DNA of 36,366 nucleotides from a virus, in IMG/VR virus record IMGVR_UViG_3300009183_000029, positions 1-36,366 of that record; one strand, given 5' to 3'. The position numbers were made by a program, and so were the translations under genes. The notes below the pieces were generated by a model. It made no database searches, had not been told where the DNA came from, and worked only from the letters and a program-made list of their open reading frames with translations. The stretch's first letter is position 1. Each line of letters starts with the position of its first letter. This document shows positions 16,948-23,439 of this stretch, piece by piece.

Positions 16948-18371
16948 TAACGGCGTCTCGCAAATTTCAACATTTGATTTCTCATATCTTCATCAGACAA
17001 AGCGGTCAATGGTAATGCACCAGCCAAGATGTCAGGCGAGTTTCTTTGGAATGGATCAAAAGCGGCATAACGGGAACGAAGATTAGATGGATTAGTAATA
17101 ACACTTTCCAATCCTTCCATATCTCGACCCGCATAACCCGCCTCAGTCAACGCTTGAGTAGTGCGTTGTTTCCATTCTGGCACGCTGAAATTTGGATTTT
17201 GCGCCAGCATTTCTTGACGTACACCCTCTGAAATGTTCTGTGCTACATCATCACTTGCCAACTGCCCTCGACTCATCAAGGGCAAAACACGCGCATTGTC
17301 ACCAGCATATTTTTCAGCATACCTAGAACTAGGACTGACATAAACACCAGCCCCAAGTTTTCCTCGTGGTGACGGTTGGAACGCACCAAAATCCACATCA
17401 GTGGCGTGATACATCGGTGCATTGGGGTTAAACCCCATAGCCCCCGCCCTCTCCATAGGCGTATTACCAGCCGCCAGTCCCAAACCACCCTGCTCTACAG
17501 GCAGGGCTGCATTGCGTTGGGCGGTATCTAGGGCGGCTTGTCTTGGATAGATGAAAGGCTCTGCCTTGTTAAACGAACGCTGCATTTGCGGAGACACCAT
17601 ATTTACTGACGAATTTTCATCCATCAAATTAAACACATCCTCCAGTTTTGCATTGGGCTGATTGGGTGGCCTACGACCCAAACGATACGCTGTTTTTGCC
17701 GCCGCCTTAGATGAAACTTGACCTTGCATCTGAGGAAAGTCTTGTAATACTTGAGATTGCAAACTTTCCCCAATGCCTTGACCTCTAAAGGATTCCGGCA
17801 CTTCTAAACTCATGACAGAAGCACCAGTTTTAGGCCTCACCAATACATCAATGGAGCCACCACTTGTTGGATCGGTATAACGCACTCGCTCCGCACCAGC
17901 ACCAAAAATATCAGAAGCATCACGTTTCAGTACCTCAAACTTAGGCAACGTCTTAGAACCTTGCTCCATCATTCCCGGCATCATCCCCTGCTTTGCCATG
18001 TACTGTTCTATCTTTGGGGCTATGGCTTTACCGCCAGACATTAAGGCTTGTCTTGCTATTCTTGACTGTGCCAAGGCTTGCATAATGGGAGCCATTGCTG
18101 CGGCTGTCCCCAACGCATAGGCTGGTTCAGCCACTTGCTTGATACCCGCAAGATCAGGGTGCATCACACTAAAACCCATCTCATCTGGGGCTGTACCTAG
18201 TAACCCCATAGCAGCGGCATACGTCCTTGGGTCGGGCAGCGTATTGACATCATTTGATCTGCCAGCTTGAAGCGCCCTTGTTCTTGCAACTTGACGCTGC
18301 AACATGGGGTTTCCAAAGAATGCACCGTTAAGTGAATTCAGGTCTTGGGGGGCGAGTTTGTTTGTAGCCAT
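16947..18371 (-). CDS. Polyvalent-type protein: GNAT-like plus ADP-ribosyltransferase-like domains
   Basis: The protein is 474 aa. Residues 1-140 are Ala/Met-rich and helical, with no recognised fold. Residues about 172-232 look like a GNAT acetyltransferase core, with acetyl-CoA loop FRGQGIG (195-201) and a following KTAYRLG. Residues about 318-442 fit the ART-PolyVal kind of ADP-ribosyltransferase: YHAT (321-324), GKLGAGVYVSPS (337-348, Y344), a GYAG turn, E422 in LESVITNP, and AAFDP. H322, Y344 and E422 are the candidate catalytic set. Such domains occur in proteins of mobile elements thought to enter the host with DNA. A gene between TerS and TerL is unusual. The ribosome site is weak, but TAATG couples it to TerL. 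Activity and target are unknown. Confidence 0.7.
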   Translation of the reverse strand: MATNKLAPQDLNSLNGAFFGNPMLQRQVARTRALQAGRSNDVNTLPDPRTYAAAMGLLGTAPDEMGFSVMHPDLAGIKQVAEPAYALGTAAAMAPIMQALAQSRIARQALMSGGKAIAPKIEQYMAKQGMMPGMMEQGSKTLPKFEVLKRDASDIFGAGAERVRYTDPTSGGSIDVLVRPKTGASVMSLEVPESFRGQGIGESLQSQVLQDFPQMQGQVSSKAAAKTAYRLGRRPPNQPNAKLEDVFNLMDENSSVNMVSPQMQRSFNKAEPFIYPRQAALDTAQRNAALPVEQGGLGLAAGNTPMERAGAMGFNPNAPMYHATDVDFGAFQPSPRGKLGAGVYVSPSSRYAEKYAGDNARVLPLMSRGQLASDDVAQNISEGVRQEMLAQNPNFSVPEWKQRTTQALTEAGYAGRDMEGLESVITNPSNLRSRYAAFDPFQRNSPDILAGALPLTALSDEDMRNQMLKFARRR

Positions 18372-18479
18372 GTTTCATTATCGGTGATTAAGCGAAAACG
18401 TTTTTTAAAAAAATATCTTCAAAAAAATTATCTTTAAAAAAATTTAATATAAATTTGTTCGCGGGAGCACCGTAACCAA

Positions 18480-18497
18480 GGCCCTGTCGGTAGGGCC
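18480..18497. repeat. GGCCCT hairpin beside a C8 tract
   Basis: GGCCCT (18480-18485), a six-base loop GTCGGT and AGGGCC (18492-18497) form a perfect 6-bp stem. It is followed at once by CCA and eight Cs (18501-18508) and then GCGG. On the minus strand this is a G8 run leading into a GC stem. It is not followed by a T run in either direction, so it is not a terminator. It could mark a terminase recognition or cut region. Confidence 0.6.
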
Positions 18498-18543
18498 CCA
18501 CCCCCCCCGCGGCTGGAATTTGGAGGGATGGACGATGGCTGGC

Positions 18544-18590
18544 GCTATCAAGTTAGGAGTGGATAACTTGCTGACTATTGTTTTGATAGC
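18544..18590. repeat. Two overlapping, mutually exclusive inverted repeats
   Basis: The outer pair is GCTATCAA (18544-18551) with TTGATAGC (18583-18590). The inner pair is CAAGTTA (18549-18555) with TAACTTG (18564-18570). They share CAA (18549-18551), so in RNA only one full stem can form at a time; as DNA they could be protein-binding dyads. They overlap the predicted start of the leftward transcript. A TerS-binding site, operator or leader switch are all possible. Confidence 0.6.
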
Positions 18591-18605
18591 AACAAATGGC
18601 GTCAA
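18577..18605 (-). promoter_or_regulatory. Candidate sigma70-like promoter toward TerL
   Basis: On the minus strand TTGACG (18605-18600), a 17-base spacer and AACAAT (18582-18577) resemble -35 and -10 boxes (5/6 and 4/6 matches). Transcription would start near 18570 and read through the spacer into the ART-like, TerL and portal genes, with a leader of about 200 bases. The -10 box is weak, so this is tentative. Confidence 0.4.
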
Positions 18606-18661
18606 ACCTCAAAACCCTTATTAACATAATGAACACTGTATAAAGTAAACGTACGTTTTTG

Positions 18662-19129
18662 CTACTTTGCCACCACATCTGTCACATCCACCCGATCCAG
18701 CAATACCCGTGCTTGAGCCTGTTCCAACGCATCGATGACGCTGATACGTTTCTCCAGCACAGTGACATCCAGCTTGTCGCCGTATGTCTTTGGCTTGAGC
18801 TTAGATGTCACCCATTTACGCGCGTCAACCTGTAGCCGTTTCTGTTGCGCCCAAGCGCCAGCAAGCGCAGGGTTTAAATGGCCCGGAAAGGGCTCATCAG
18901 CCAATTCAATAATCTCCTCTGCCAATCGGTCTGCACGCTGCTCTACAGCCCTCTGATAGGCCTCCTCAAGCCTTGCATCAGCCTTAATCATTCTCCATGC
19001 CTGAACATAGCTTGGCATCCCCTGATTCTCCAACGCACGACTCAGGCTAGAGCCAGCAGCAATGTTGTCCAAGATGACAGGCCATACCTCTGCTTGGTTG
19101 TATTCAGGTGGTCTTCCCATTTTCTTCAT
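18662..19129 (-). CDS. Terminase small subunit, Sf6-type
   Basis: The protein is 155 aa (Sf6 gp1: about 140). GRPPEYNQAEVWPVILDNIA opens an N-terminal helix-turn-helix (about residues 5-55, with SLSRALENQGMPSYVQAWRM). A helical oligomerisation segment follows (EAYQRAVEQRADRLAEEIIE), then AQQKRLQVDARKWVTSKLKPKTYGDK, a signature I recognise from this family. It binds the packaging site and hands DNA to TerL. AAAGGACAG precedes ATG 19129. Unusually, an ART-like gene and a 290-bp spacer separate it from TerL. Confidence 0.9.
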   Translation of the reverse strand: MKKMGRPPEYNQAEVWPVILDNIAAGSSLSRALENQGMPSYVQAWRMIKADARLEEAYQRAVEQRADRLAEEIIELADEPFPGHLNPALAGAWAQQKRLQVDARKWVTSKLKPKTYGDKLDVTVLEKRISVIDALEQAQARVLLDRVDVTDVVAK

Positions 19130-19197
19130 ATCTGTCCTTTATATCGAAATTAGCATATCAATCGAGTTTTTAATGCGCGCGTATAGGTTTCTCATGT

Positions 19198-19216
19198 TTA
19201 TGCGTAAAACGCATAA
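19198..19216. repeat. 8-bp inverted repeat upstream of TerS
   Basis: TTATGCGT (19198-19205), AAA and ACGCATAA (19209-19216) form a perfect 19-base dyad about 70 bases before the TerS start. No T run follows on either strand, so an operator-like site is more likely than a terminator. The rest of 19130-19245 shows only a TATAAA-like element just before the TerS ribosome site. Confidence 0.55.
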
Positions 19217-19245
19217 CCCCTCCCATTTCACCCATTCCCATAACC

Positions 19246-19377
19246 TCACCCCCGACCAATCCACCATTCCTTAATAACTTGCCAAACCCACCAAATCCCA
19301 AAGAACGTCACTGGCACTACCCACAACCCTGTGACGATCCAAAGCACGCCAATTAAAAACTCAGATTCAGTACGCAT
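19246..19377 (-). CDS. 43-aa single-TM protein
   Basis: ATG 19377 overlaps the last codons of the DUF3310 gene, and the frame runs 43 codons to a TGA at 19246. A strongly hydrophobic, Trp-rich stretch (LIGVLWIVTGLWVVPVTFFG, about residues 8-27, then IWWVWQVI) indicates a membrane segment. The short tail (KEWWIGRG) is basic. Overlap with a real gene and a clean membrane pattern support it. The function is unknown; the inner membrane is the expected site. Confidence 0.6.
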   Translation of the reverse strand: MRTESEFLIGVLWIVTGLWVVPVTFFGIWWVWQVIKEWWIGRG

Positions 19378-19642
19378 CTCTGACCTCCACCCTTTTTACC
19401 AATTTCTGTATTGCCGCCTCACGCACGTCCAACACCTCAACCAGCTTCTGCAAATAATGACCCGCCTTACCCGCTTCCTGTTTCGCCGTATCCTTTGCAC
19501 CCATCCTCATGATGTACTTCAAAGCATTTCCACGGTAGTACCCAATCTGCTGCTCGATGGGCCATGTATCCACCACATCCCAAGGCTCAACCCCCATCTC
19601 TTTGTAATGCTGACCACCGACCTGTTTTTCATTTGCTTTCAT
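19367..19642 (-). CDS. DUF3310 family protein (T7 gp1.7-like region)
   Basis: The protein is 91 aa. The DUF3310 signature is clear: GGQHYKEMGVEPWDV (8-22), then IGYYRGNALKYIMR (33-46) and a helical KAGHYLQKLVEVL. The family includes T7 gp1.7, reported as a nucleotide kinase, and is common in phage replication regions. It follows the TACCC repeat array and precedes a small membrane protein, in the leftward replication-to-packaging unit. Whether this short form has kinase activity cannot be read from the sequence. Confidence 0.85.
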   Translation of the reverse strand: MKANEKQVGGQHYKEMGVEPWDVVDTWPIEQQIGYYRGNALKYIMRMGAKDTAKQEAGKAGHYLQKLVEVLDVREAAIQKLVKRVEVRDAY

Positions 19643-19688
19643 ATTTCACTTTCTTAAATATTCACTACCTAATTACCTCAACTACATC

Positions 19689-19802
19689 TCTACCCTTCTA
19701 CCCTCACCCTAAAGGTGTGAGGGTAAGGGAGGGTAGATTTTGATGTGTTTTTGTCACTTTTTTACCCTTACCCAAAACTACCCAAAAGGGTAAAGTAGGG
19801 TA
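19689..19802. repeat. TACCC iteron-like array in two dyads; candidate replication origin
   Basis: Nine TACCC units lie in 112 bp. Forward copies start at 19691, 19699, 19763, 19769 and 19779; reverse copies occupy 19721-19725, 19731-19735, 19788-19792 and 19798-19802. Most extend to T[CT]TACCCT. Block A is a nested palindrome: TCTACCCT (19689-19696) pairs with 19730-19737, and TACCCTCAC (19699-19707) pairs with 19717-19725. Block B is symmetric about 19785.5 as TACCC-N5-TACCC-AAAA-GGGTA-N5-GGGTA. Several neighbours are exactly 10 bp apart, one helical turn. A T-rich stretch separates the blocks. It lies between the 70-aa gene and DUF3310, about 280 bp downstream of the primase-helicase gene. 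An origin, initiator-binding site or operator is inferred. Confidence 0.75.
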
Positions 19803-19806
19803 GAAC

Positions 19807-20019
19807 TTATGCAATTCTCCAAATCCTTAAGCCGTCATTTATTGACCTAGCAATAAACTTTTTGCCCAAAGATTTGCCGTGCATTTTTGATGCTTGATGC
19901 AAATTCCCCTTCATTTTTTCATTGGCGGCAAAAATACTCTGACCGATTTCCATTGTTCCAAACGGATATTTGTGTCTCTTATTGACTGGAAATGGCACAG
20001 AATCTTCAATTAAATACAT
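19807..20019 (-). CDS. 70-aa basic protein of the replication region
   Basis: The protein is 70 aa, starting at ATG 20019 with an AGGAAC ribosome site. It shows a YPFGTMEIGQSIF segment (18-30), then a basic helix-turn stretch (NLHQASKMHGKSLGKKFIAR) and a final INDGLRIWRIA strand. Proteins of this shape (short acidic start, YPFxxMxxGxSFF, basic middle, RVWRI end) are frequent in phage and plasmid replication regions and look like small DNA-binding domains. It sits between two extra TACCC copies and the main array, so it is a candidate array-binding factor (inference). Confidence 0.7.
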   Translation of the reverse strand: MYLIEDSVPFPVNKRHKYPFGTMEIGQSIFAANEKMKGNLHQASKMHGKSLGKKFIARSINDGLRIWRIA

Positions 20020-20047
20020 ACTTTTTGTTCCTGTAAAAAGCCCATTT

Positions 20048-20071
20048 TACCCTCATTGCACCAATTTACCC
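20048..20071. repeat. Two outlying TACCC units
   Basis: TTTACCCT occurs at 20046-20053 and again at 20065-20072, in the same orientation and 19 bp apart, in the gap between the primase-helicase stop and the 70-aa gene. They match the consensus of the main array at 19689-19802. If the array binds a protein, these may be auxiliary sites. Confidence 0.55.
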
Positions 20072-20079
20072 TGCAACAT

Positions 20080-22089
20080 TTAAATCGTATTCTTACGCAT
20101 CAACATAGCACTGGAATGCACCAAATCCACCAAAATCCAGCCATGTTCAAACACCTGAATGACCTCACCTTGAAGCAATAAACCGACCATATCTTGTCTT
20201 GATGGTGTCAACATATTGACAATGGTGCGCTCTGCAAACCCATCAATTGCCAGTTTTGACTTCAAAGCTGACCTGCTAACGTAGGGCAAATCACCCCGAA
20301 TTTCAGCGCCTGATGACCACCAAGCATTCTCAAACAACTTACGATGACCATCCAACTTACTGGTTTTCTTTGCTTCTACTGGTGCATCTGATTGCACAAC
20401 GACCGCTGAAGTGACCGCCACACCATCCTCATCAAACCAACCGGGGATGGCAACACTGTGTAAATTCACATAGATTGGCTGTGCCATTTCTGCGTCTTTT
20501 GACTTCCGCTGCACGATTTCCATTGGTTTATCGTCCTTGCTGGCAACGATACTGATCTCAATATCTAGCGCCCCACGCCATGCTGACGATCCACGGGCAC
20601 GATGTTGGGCCTCATCTGATACGCCTGTATGGTGTACCAAAACCACTGAGCACCTAAATTCCATCATGAGTGCGTTGCAGCTATCCAGCATGGTCTTTGC
20701 ATCTTGGGCGCTGTTTTCATCGCCAGATAAGAAACGGTGCAGTGTATCGACCACGATCACGCATGGAGTGATGCTACTTTGCTTAATGGAATTGCTGACC
20801 CGCTGATAACCTTCTGGTGTGTTCAGGTCGCAGCCATCCTTGGACAGCCACATATTGAGCTTGCCAGCTTGATTGTGGTGCTTCCATGCGGCTACCCTTC
20901 CGCGCAGACCGTGATGACCCTCGCCTGCTAAATACACTACGTTGCCTGCTTTCACCTTATTGCCCAACCAATCGGCGGTACTTGAGGCCATGCGCAGACA
21001 CCAATCCAAGACTACAAAAGTCTTACCACCCCCACTTGGGCCATGAACCATGATGAGGGCTTGCTCTTGTAACCAGCCTTTGACCAGCCATGCTATGGGG
21101 CTGGGCTGTGAACAAAAGTCATCTGCTGGGATTAGCCAGTCATTCTTTGGTGGTGAGAGTAAAGCGGCAAGGTTGTTACCCGCTTGGGCGTAATCGTTGG
21201 CATCGCCGGGGATGGGTGGCATGACCATTCGTGCCCCATATTTAGCGCTGGCTTGCTCGGCATATCGCTGGCCCACGCCTGATGCGTCATTGTCTGCCAC
21301 GATAACAATCTCTTGCTCTGCCCCATGTAATTCGCGCATGATCTGGGTGACTGGAACTAAATTACTGGCTGAGTAGGCAATCACGCAGGGACGTTGGGTG
21401 GTTTCATGGATGGTGGCGGCAGTGGCAAAGCCTTCAGCTATATACATTACGCCAGGCTCATCTAATGAGCCTAACATCCAAAACTTTCCGCCTGTCGCCC
21501 CGCCTGAGTGGTAGAGCTTGCCACCGTCTTTGTCTATGTACTGAATGCTGGCTAGTTTGGAATCATTCCCATAAAGTGGAACCATCAAACGCCCATCGCC
21601 CGTAGTGCGTGCGCCGTGGGTGGCAATGCCCTTACGTTTAAGGTATAAATGGTCTGGGTAAGCCACGCCACCTTCAACCCAAATAGTCTCAACGGTGGTG
21701 GCGGCAACTTCATGTTTGCGCTCCAACTCTGCATCGCGCAAAGTCTTGGCCTCGGATAAGCGCCTTGCATAGTGCATTTCCTCCACACTAGTAAGCGTGC
21801 GTCCTATGTCTGCCCGAAATGTTTGCTCCATTCCCATTCTCCAGCAACCAAAGCGTCCAGCCGGGATGCCATCGGCAAATATTAAGTACCAACCCGGCTT
21901 ATCGCCATGGCCCGGCGTGCCTTTTGTGCCTGACTTAAACCGATGTATTTTGCCATCCATATGAATCGTATCTGGTGGGTCAATACCTGATGCCGCCATC
22001 GCGTCACGAAGTTGAGATTCAGGGGAAGCAATAATGCGCTCGGCTGGTGGCGACCACGGGCCACCAAGAATATTAGAGAGATTCGCCAT
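20080..22089 (-). CDS. Toprim primase fused to RepA-like helicase
   Basis: The protein is 669 aa. The N-terminal part (about 45-200) resembles the primase accessory region of phage/plasmid primases. A Toprim domain follows, with E219-G220 in MYIAEGFATA and the DND pair (D266, D268) in VIVADNDASG. An AAA_25/RepA-like ATPase comes next: GPSGGGKT (350-357), VIVVDTL (444-450) and VLVHHTG (483-489). The last 90 residues look like a winged-helix end. The protein should unwind DNA and lay primers at the fork. Its start overlaps the HTH gene by 17 bp, so repressor and replication protein share one transcript. It is unusual that it lies opposite to the recombination operon. Confidence 0.9.
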   Translation of the reverse strand: MANLSNILGGPWSPPAERIIASPESQLRDAMAASGIDPPDTIHMDGKIHRFKSGTKGTPGHGDKPGWYLIFADGIPAGRFGCWRMGMEQTFRADIGRTLTSVEEMHYARRLSEAKTLRDAELERKHEVAATTVETIWVEGGVAYPDHLYLKRKGIATHGARTTGDGRLMVPLYGNDSKLASIQYIDKDGGKLYHSGGATGGKFWMLGSLDEPGVMYIAEGFATAATIHETTQRPCVIAYSASNLVPVTQIMRELHGAEQEIVIVADNDASGVGQRYAEQASAKYGARMVMPPIPGDANDYAQAGNNLAALLSPPKNDWLIPADDFCSQPSPIAWLVKGWLQEQALIMVHGPSGGGKTFVVLDWCLRMASSTADWLGNKVKAGNVVYLAGEGHHGLRGRVAAWKHHNQAGKLNMWLSKDGCDLNTPEGYQRVSNSIKQSSITPCVIVVDTLHRFLSGDENSAQDAKTMLDSCNALMMEFRCSVVLVHHTGVSDEAQHRARGSSAWRGALDIEISIVASKDDKPMEIVQRKSKDAEMAQPIYVNLHSVAIPGWFDEDGVAVTSAVVVQSDAPVEAKKTSKLDGHRKLFENAWWSSGAEIRGDLPYVSRSALKSKLAIDGFAERTIVNMLTPSRQDMVGLLLQGEVIQVFEHGWILVDLVHSSAMLMRKNTI

Positions 22090-22267
22090 GAACTATTGCC
22101 CGACTAGTTAAGTATTCACTAAGTGCAACCATCACCTTATAGGTGGGGTTGGCGTTTTCGTTGTCCCGTATCTCACGGATCGTGTTGTAGTGTAGTCCTG
22201 TGGCCTCGGCTACTTTGACTGGGCTTCGATCCTCCAAGGCGTTGCGTATAGCAAAGAGAGTCATCAT
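22073..22267 (-). CDS. Small HTH regulator, Cro/CI-type
   Basis: The start at ATG 22267 (64 aa) is chosen over an upstream ATG at 22360 because AAGGAA lies at the right distance and the longer form would read through the promoter region. VKVAEATGLHYNTIREIRDN (about 17-36) is a helix-turn-helix and PTYKVMVALSEYL a closing helix. It is the first gene leftward of the divergent control region, so it likely represses the rightward early promoter and perhaps its own. No integrase was found, so a role in classic lysogeny is uncertain. Confidence 0.8.
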   Translation of the reverse strand: MMTLFAIRNALEDRSPVKVAEATGLHYNTIREIRDNENANPTYKVMVALSEYLTSRAIVHGESL

Positions 22268-22295
22268 TTTTTTATTCCTTTGTGTAAATAATTTA

Positions 22296-22323
22296 TTGCA
22301 ATGTGTGAATTCTATATTAGAAT
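22296..22323 (+). promoter_or_regulatory. Early rightward promoter
   Basis: TTGCAA (22296-22301), a 16-base spacer and TAGAAT (22318-22323) form a plausible sigma70 promoter (4/6 and 5/6 matches), with a start expected near 22330. It precedes the early operon. The -35 lies in the palindrome ATTGCAAT (22295-22302), and the -10 lies in another dyad, which suggests repression at this site. Confidence 0.55.
22309..22323. promoter_or_regulatory. Operator-like dyad over the -10 box
   Basis: ATTCTA (22309-22314), TAT and TAGAAT (22318-22323) form a perfect 15-base dyad overlapping the putative -10. The size suits a small Cro-like dimer such as the product at 22073-22267. Binding is inferred. Confidence 0.5.
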
Positions 22324-22329
22324 AGCACC

Positions 22330-22360
22330 ATGCACCGAACTGATCTCCAGACGGGTGCAT
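22330..22360. repeat. Inverted repeat at the start of the early transcript
   Basis: ATGCACC (22330-22336) and GGTGCAT (22354-22360) are perfect 7-bp arms 17 bases apart, just at the predicted transcription start and before the AAGG ribosome site of the first early gene. It could be a second operator or a leader hairpin. Confidence 0.55.
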
Positions 22361-22377
22361 ATAAAAGGTAAATCATT

Positions 22378-22560
22378 ATGAAGACAATGGCAGACTTAGA
22401 AACCGAAAGCACTGAAGGCTTTGGCAATCCAGTGCTGACACTAAAGCAGCAAAATGAAGTAGATGCTCTGACTGCTCTTCGCAGAGCCCACGAAGCCTTA
22501 CACACTCCAGTGTGTACTGTAGAAGATGAAGAAGAGGAGGATGAAGAAGATGGCAATTAA
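22378..22560 (+). CDS. First early gene: small acidic protein
   Basis: The protein is 60 aa, starting at ATG 22378 with AAAGG upstream. The middle is helical (LKQQNEVDALTALRRAHEAL) and the last 16 residues are almost all Asp/Glu (VEDEEEEDEEDGN). A very acidic tail is common in small phage proteins that mimic DNA or bind host proteins, but I do not recognise a family. Its end overlaps the next start by 11 bp, and the GAGGAGG coding for its tail acts as the ribosome site of that gene. Confidence 0.65.
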   Translation: MKTMADLETESTEGFGNPVLTLKQQNEVDALTALRRAHEALHTPVCTVEDEEEEDEEDGN

Positions 22561-23227
22561 TCTAAAGAGTACAGGCGGTCTATCCGCTAATGGTGTCAAG
22601 CTGCTGGTGTACGGGCAAGCTGGCGCTGGTAAAACTTCACTTATTAAGACACTTCCAACCCCTTTGGTATTGTCGGCTGAAGGTGGTTTGCTTTCAATCC
22701 AAGATGCGAACCTTCCTTACATTGAAGTCACTAGCATGGCTACTTTGATGGAGGCTTACCAGTGGCTGACGGAAAGTGAAGAAGCGAAGCATTTTGAAAG
22801 CATCGCACTTGATAGCATTTCCGAGATCGGTGAAGTGGTGTTGAATTCTGAAAAGAAATCAAACAAAGACCCACGCGCTGCTTATGGTGCTATGCAAGAA
22901 CAGATGTCTGATTTGATTCGCGCTTTTCGTGATTTACCCGGTAAGCACGTTTACATGACCGCCAAGTGTGAGAAATCACAAGACGAGTCAGGCCGCATTC
23001 TTTATGCACCTTCAATGCCGGGTAACAAGACAGGGCAAGCATTGCCTTACTTCTTTGATGAGGTCTTGGCGCTTCGTGTCGAGAAGGATGCTGAAGGCGT
23101 GACCCAACGTGCGCTGATGTGTGATAGTGATGGTCTATGGCTTGCCAAAGACCGTAGCGGAAAGCTATCACCTTGGGAAGCACCAAATCTTGGCGACATC
23201 ATTGCAAAGATTGCGAGTAAATCATGA
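22550..23227 (+). CDS. AAA_24 ATPase, Sak4-like recombinase
   Basis: ATG 22550 is chosen because GAGGAGG lies upstream; 225 aa. VYGQAGAGKTS (20-30) is the Walker A site, FESIALDSISE (82-92, D88) the Walker B. A YGAMQEQMSDLIRAFRDLP helix and the KHVYMTAKCEK strand follow the RecA-like core of phage AAA_24/Sak4 proteins. These are single-strand annealing or RecA-like recombinases working with a phage SSB, which is encoded three genes on (23815-24291). The protein probably repairs or recombines replicating phage DNA. Confidence 0.85.
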   Translation: MAINLKSTGGLSANGVKLLVYGQAGAGKTSLIKTLPTPLVLSAEGGLLSIQDANLPYIEVTSMATLMEAYQWLTESEEAKHFESIALDSISEIGEVVLNSEKKSNKDPRAAYGAMQEQMSDLIRAFRDLPGKHVYMTAKCEKSQDESGRILYAPSMPGNKTGQALPYFFDEVLALRVEKDAEGVTQRALMCDSDGLWLAKDRSGKLSPWEAPNLGDIIAKIASKS

Positions 23228-23439
23228 TGTATCAACCAGCATTTCCAAGTGAACACATGGCAACTTCACACCGTTCTGGCATGGCGTTGCGAGATTACTT
23301 TGCAGCTCAAGTGGCAACTTGGTTTCTTACTGATTGGGCAGTTGCAGAGTTGTTAGAAGACCCCGCTACTTCTTGTCGGTTAGCTGCCGAGGACGCTTAC
23401 AAGATGGCTGACGCAATGTTGGAGGCACGCAAATCATGA
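23224..23439 (+). CDS. Small early protein with GMALRDYFAA motif
   Basis: The protein is 71 aa, joined to the recombinase gene by an ATGA overlap. GMALRDYFAAQVATWFL (about 19-35) and a helical AAEDAYKMADAMLEARKS end are a pattern common in small phage early proteins (GMxLRDYFAA...). No function is assigned to these. It is translationally coupled to the next gene as well (ATGA). Confidence 0.7.
   Translation: MMYQPAFPSEHMATSHRSGMALRDYFAAQVATWFLTDWAVAELLEDPATSCRLAAEDAYKMADAMLEARKS

Larger units (their letters stand above)
18372..18661. other. Structured 290-bp TerS to TerL-side spacer; candidate pac/cos and promoter region
   Basis: This is the longest stretch without a gene. From high to low coordinate it holds a 12-bp perfect palindrome AAACGTACGTTT (18647-18658), a promoter-like pair (18577-18605), two overlapping inverted repeats (18544-18590), a C8 run (18501-18508), a GGCCCT/AGGGCC hairpin (18480-18497), and an A/T block with phased A7 tracts (about 18400-18455). 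It lies just downstream of the TerS gene. Packaging start sites often lie in or near TerS, so a packaging signal is plausible but unproven. Confidence 0.55.

Noticed and set aside
19714-19737. G-quadruplex in block A of the array
   Set aside because: Three GGG runs plus only a GG; weak, and better explained by the repeat symmetry.
19689-19802. TACCC array as a CRISPR
   Set aside because: Units are 5-8 bp, in both orientations, with no equal spacers and no cas genes.
22268-22360. N-terminal extension of the HTH protein from ATG 22360
   Set aside because: The extension would cover the divergent promoter region and has no ribosome site, whereas ATG 22267 has AAGGAA at proper spacing.
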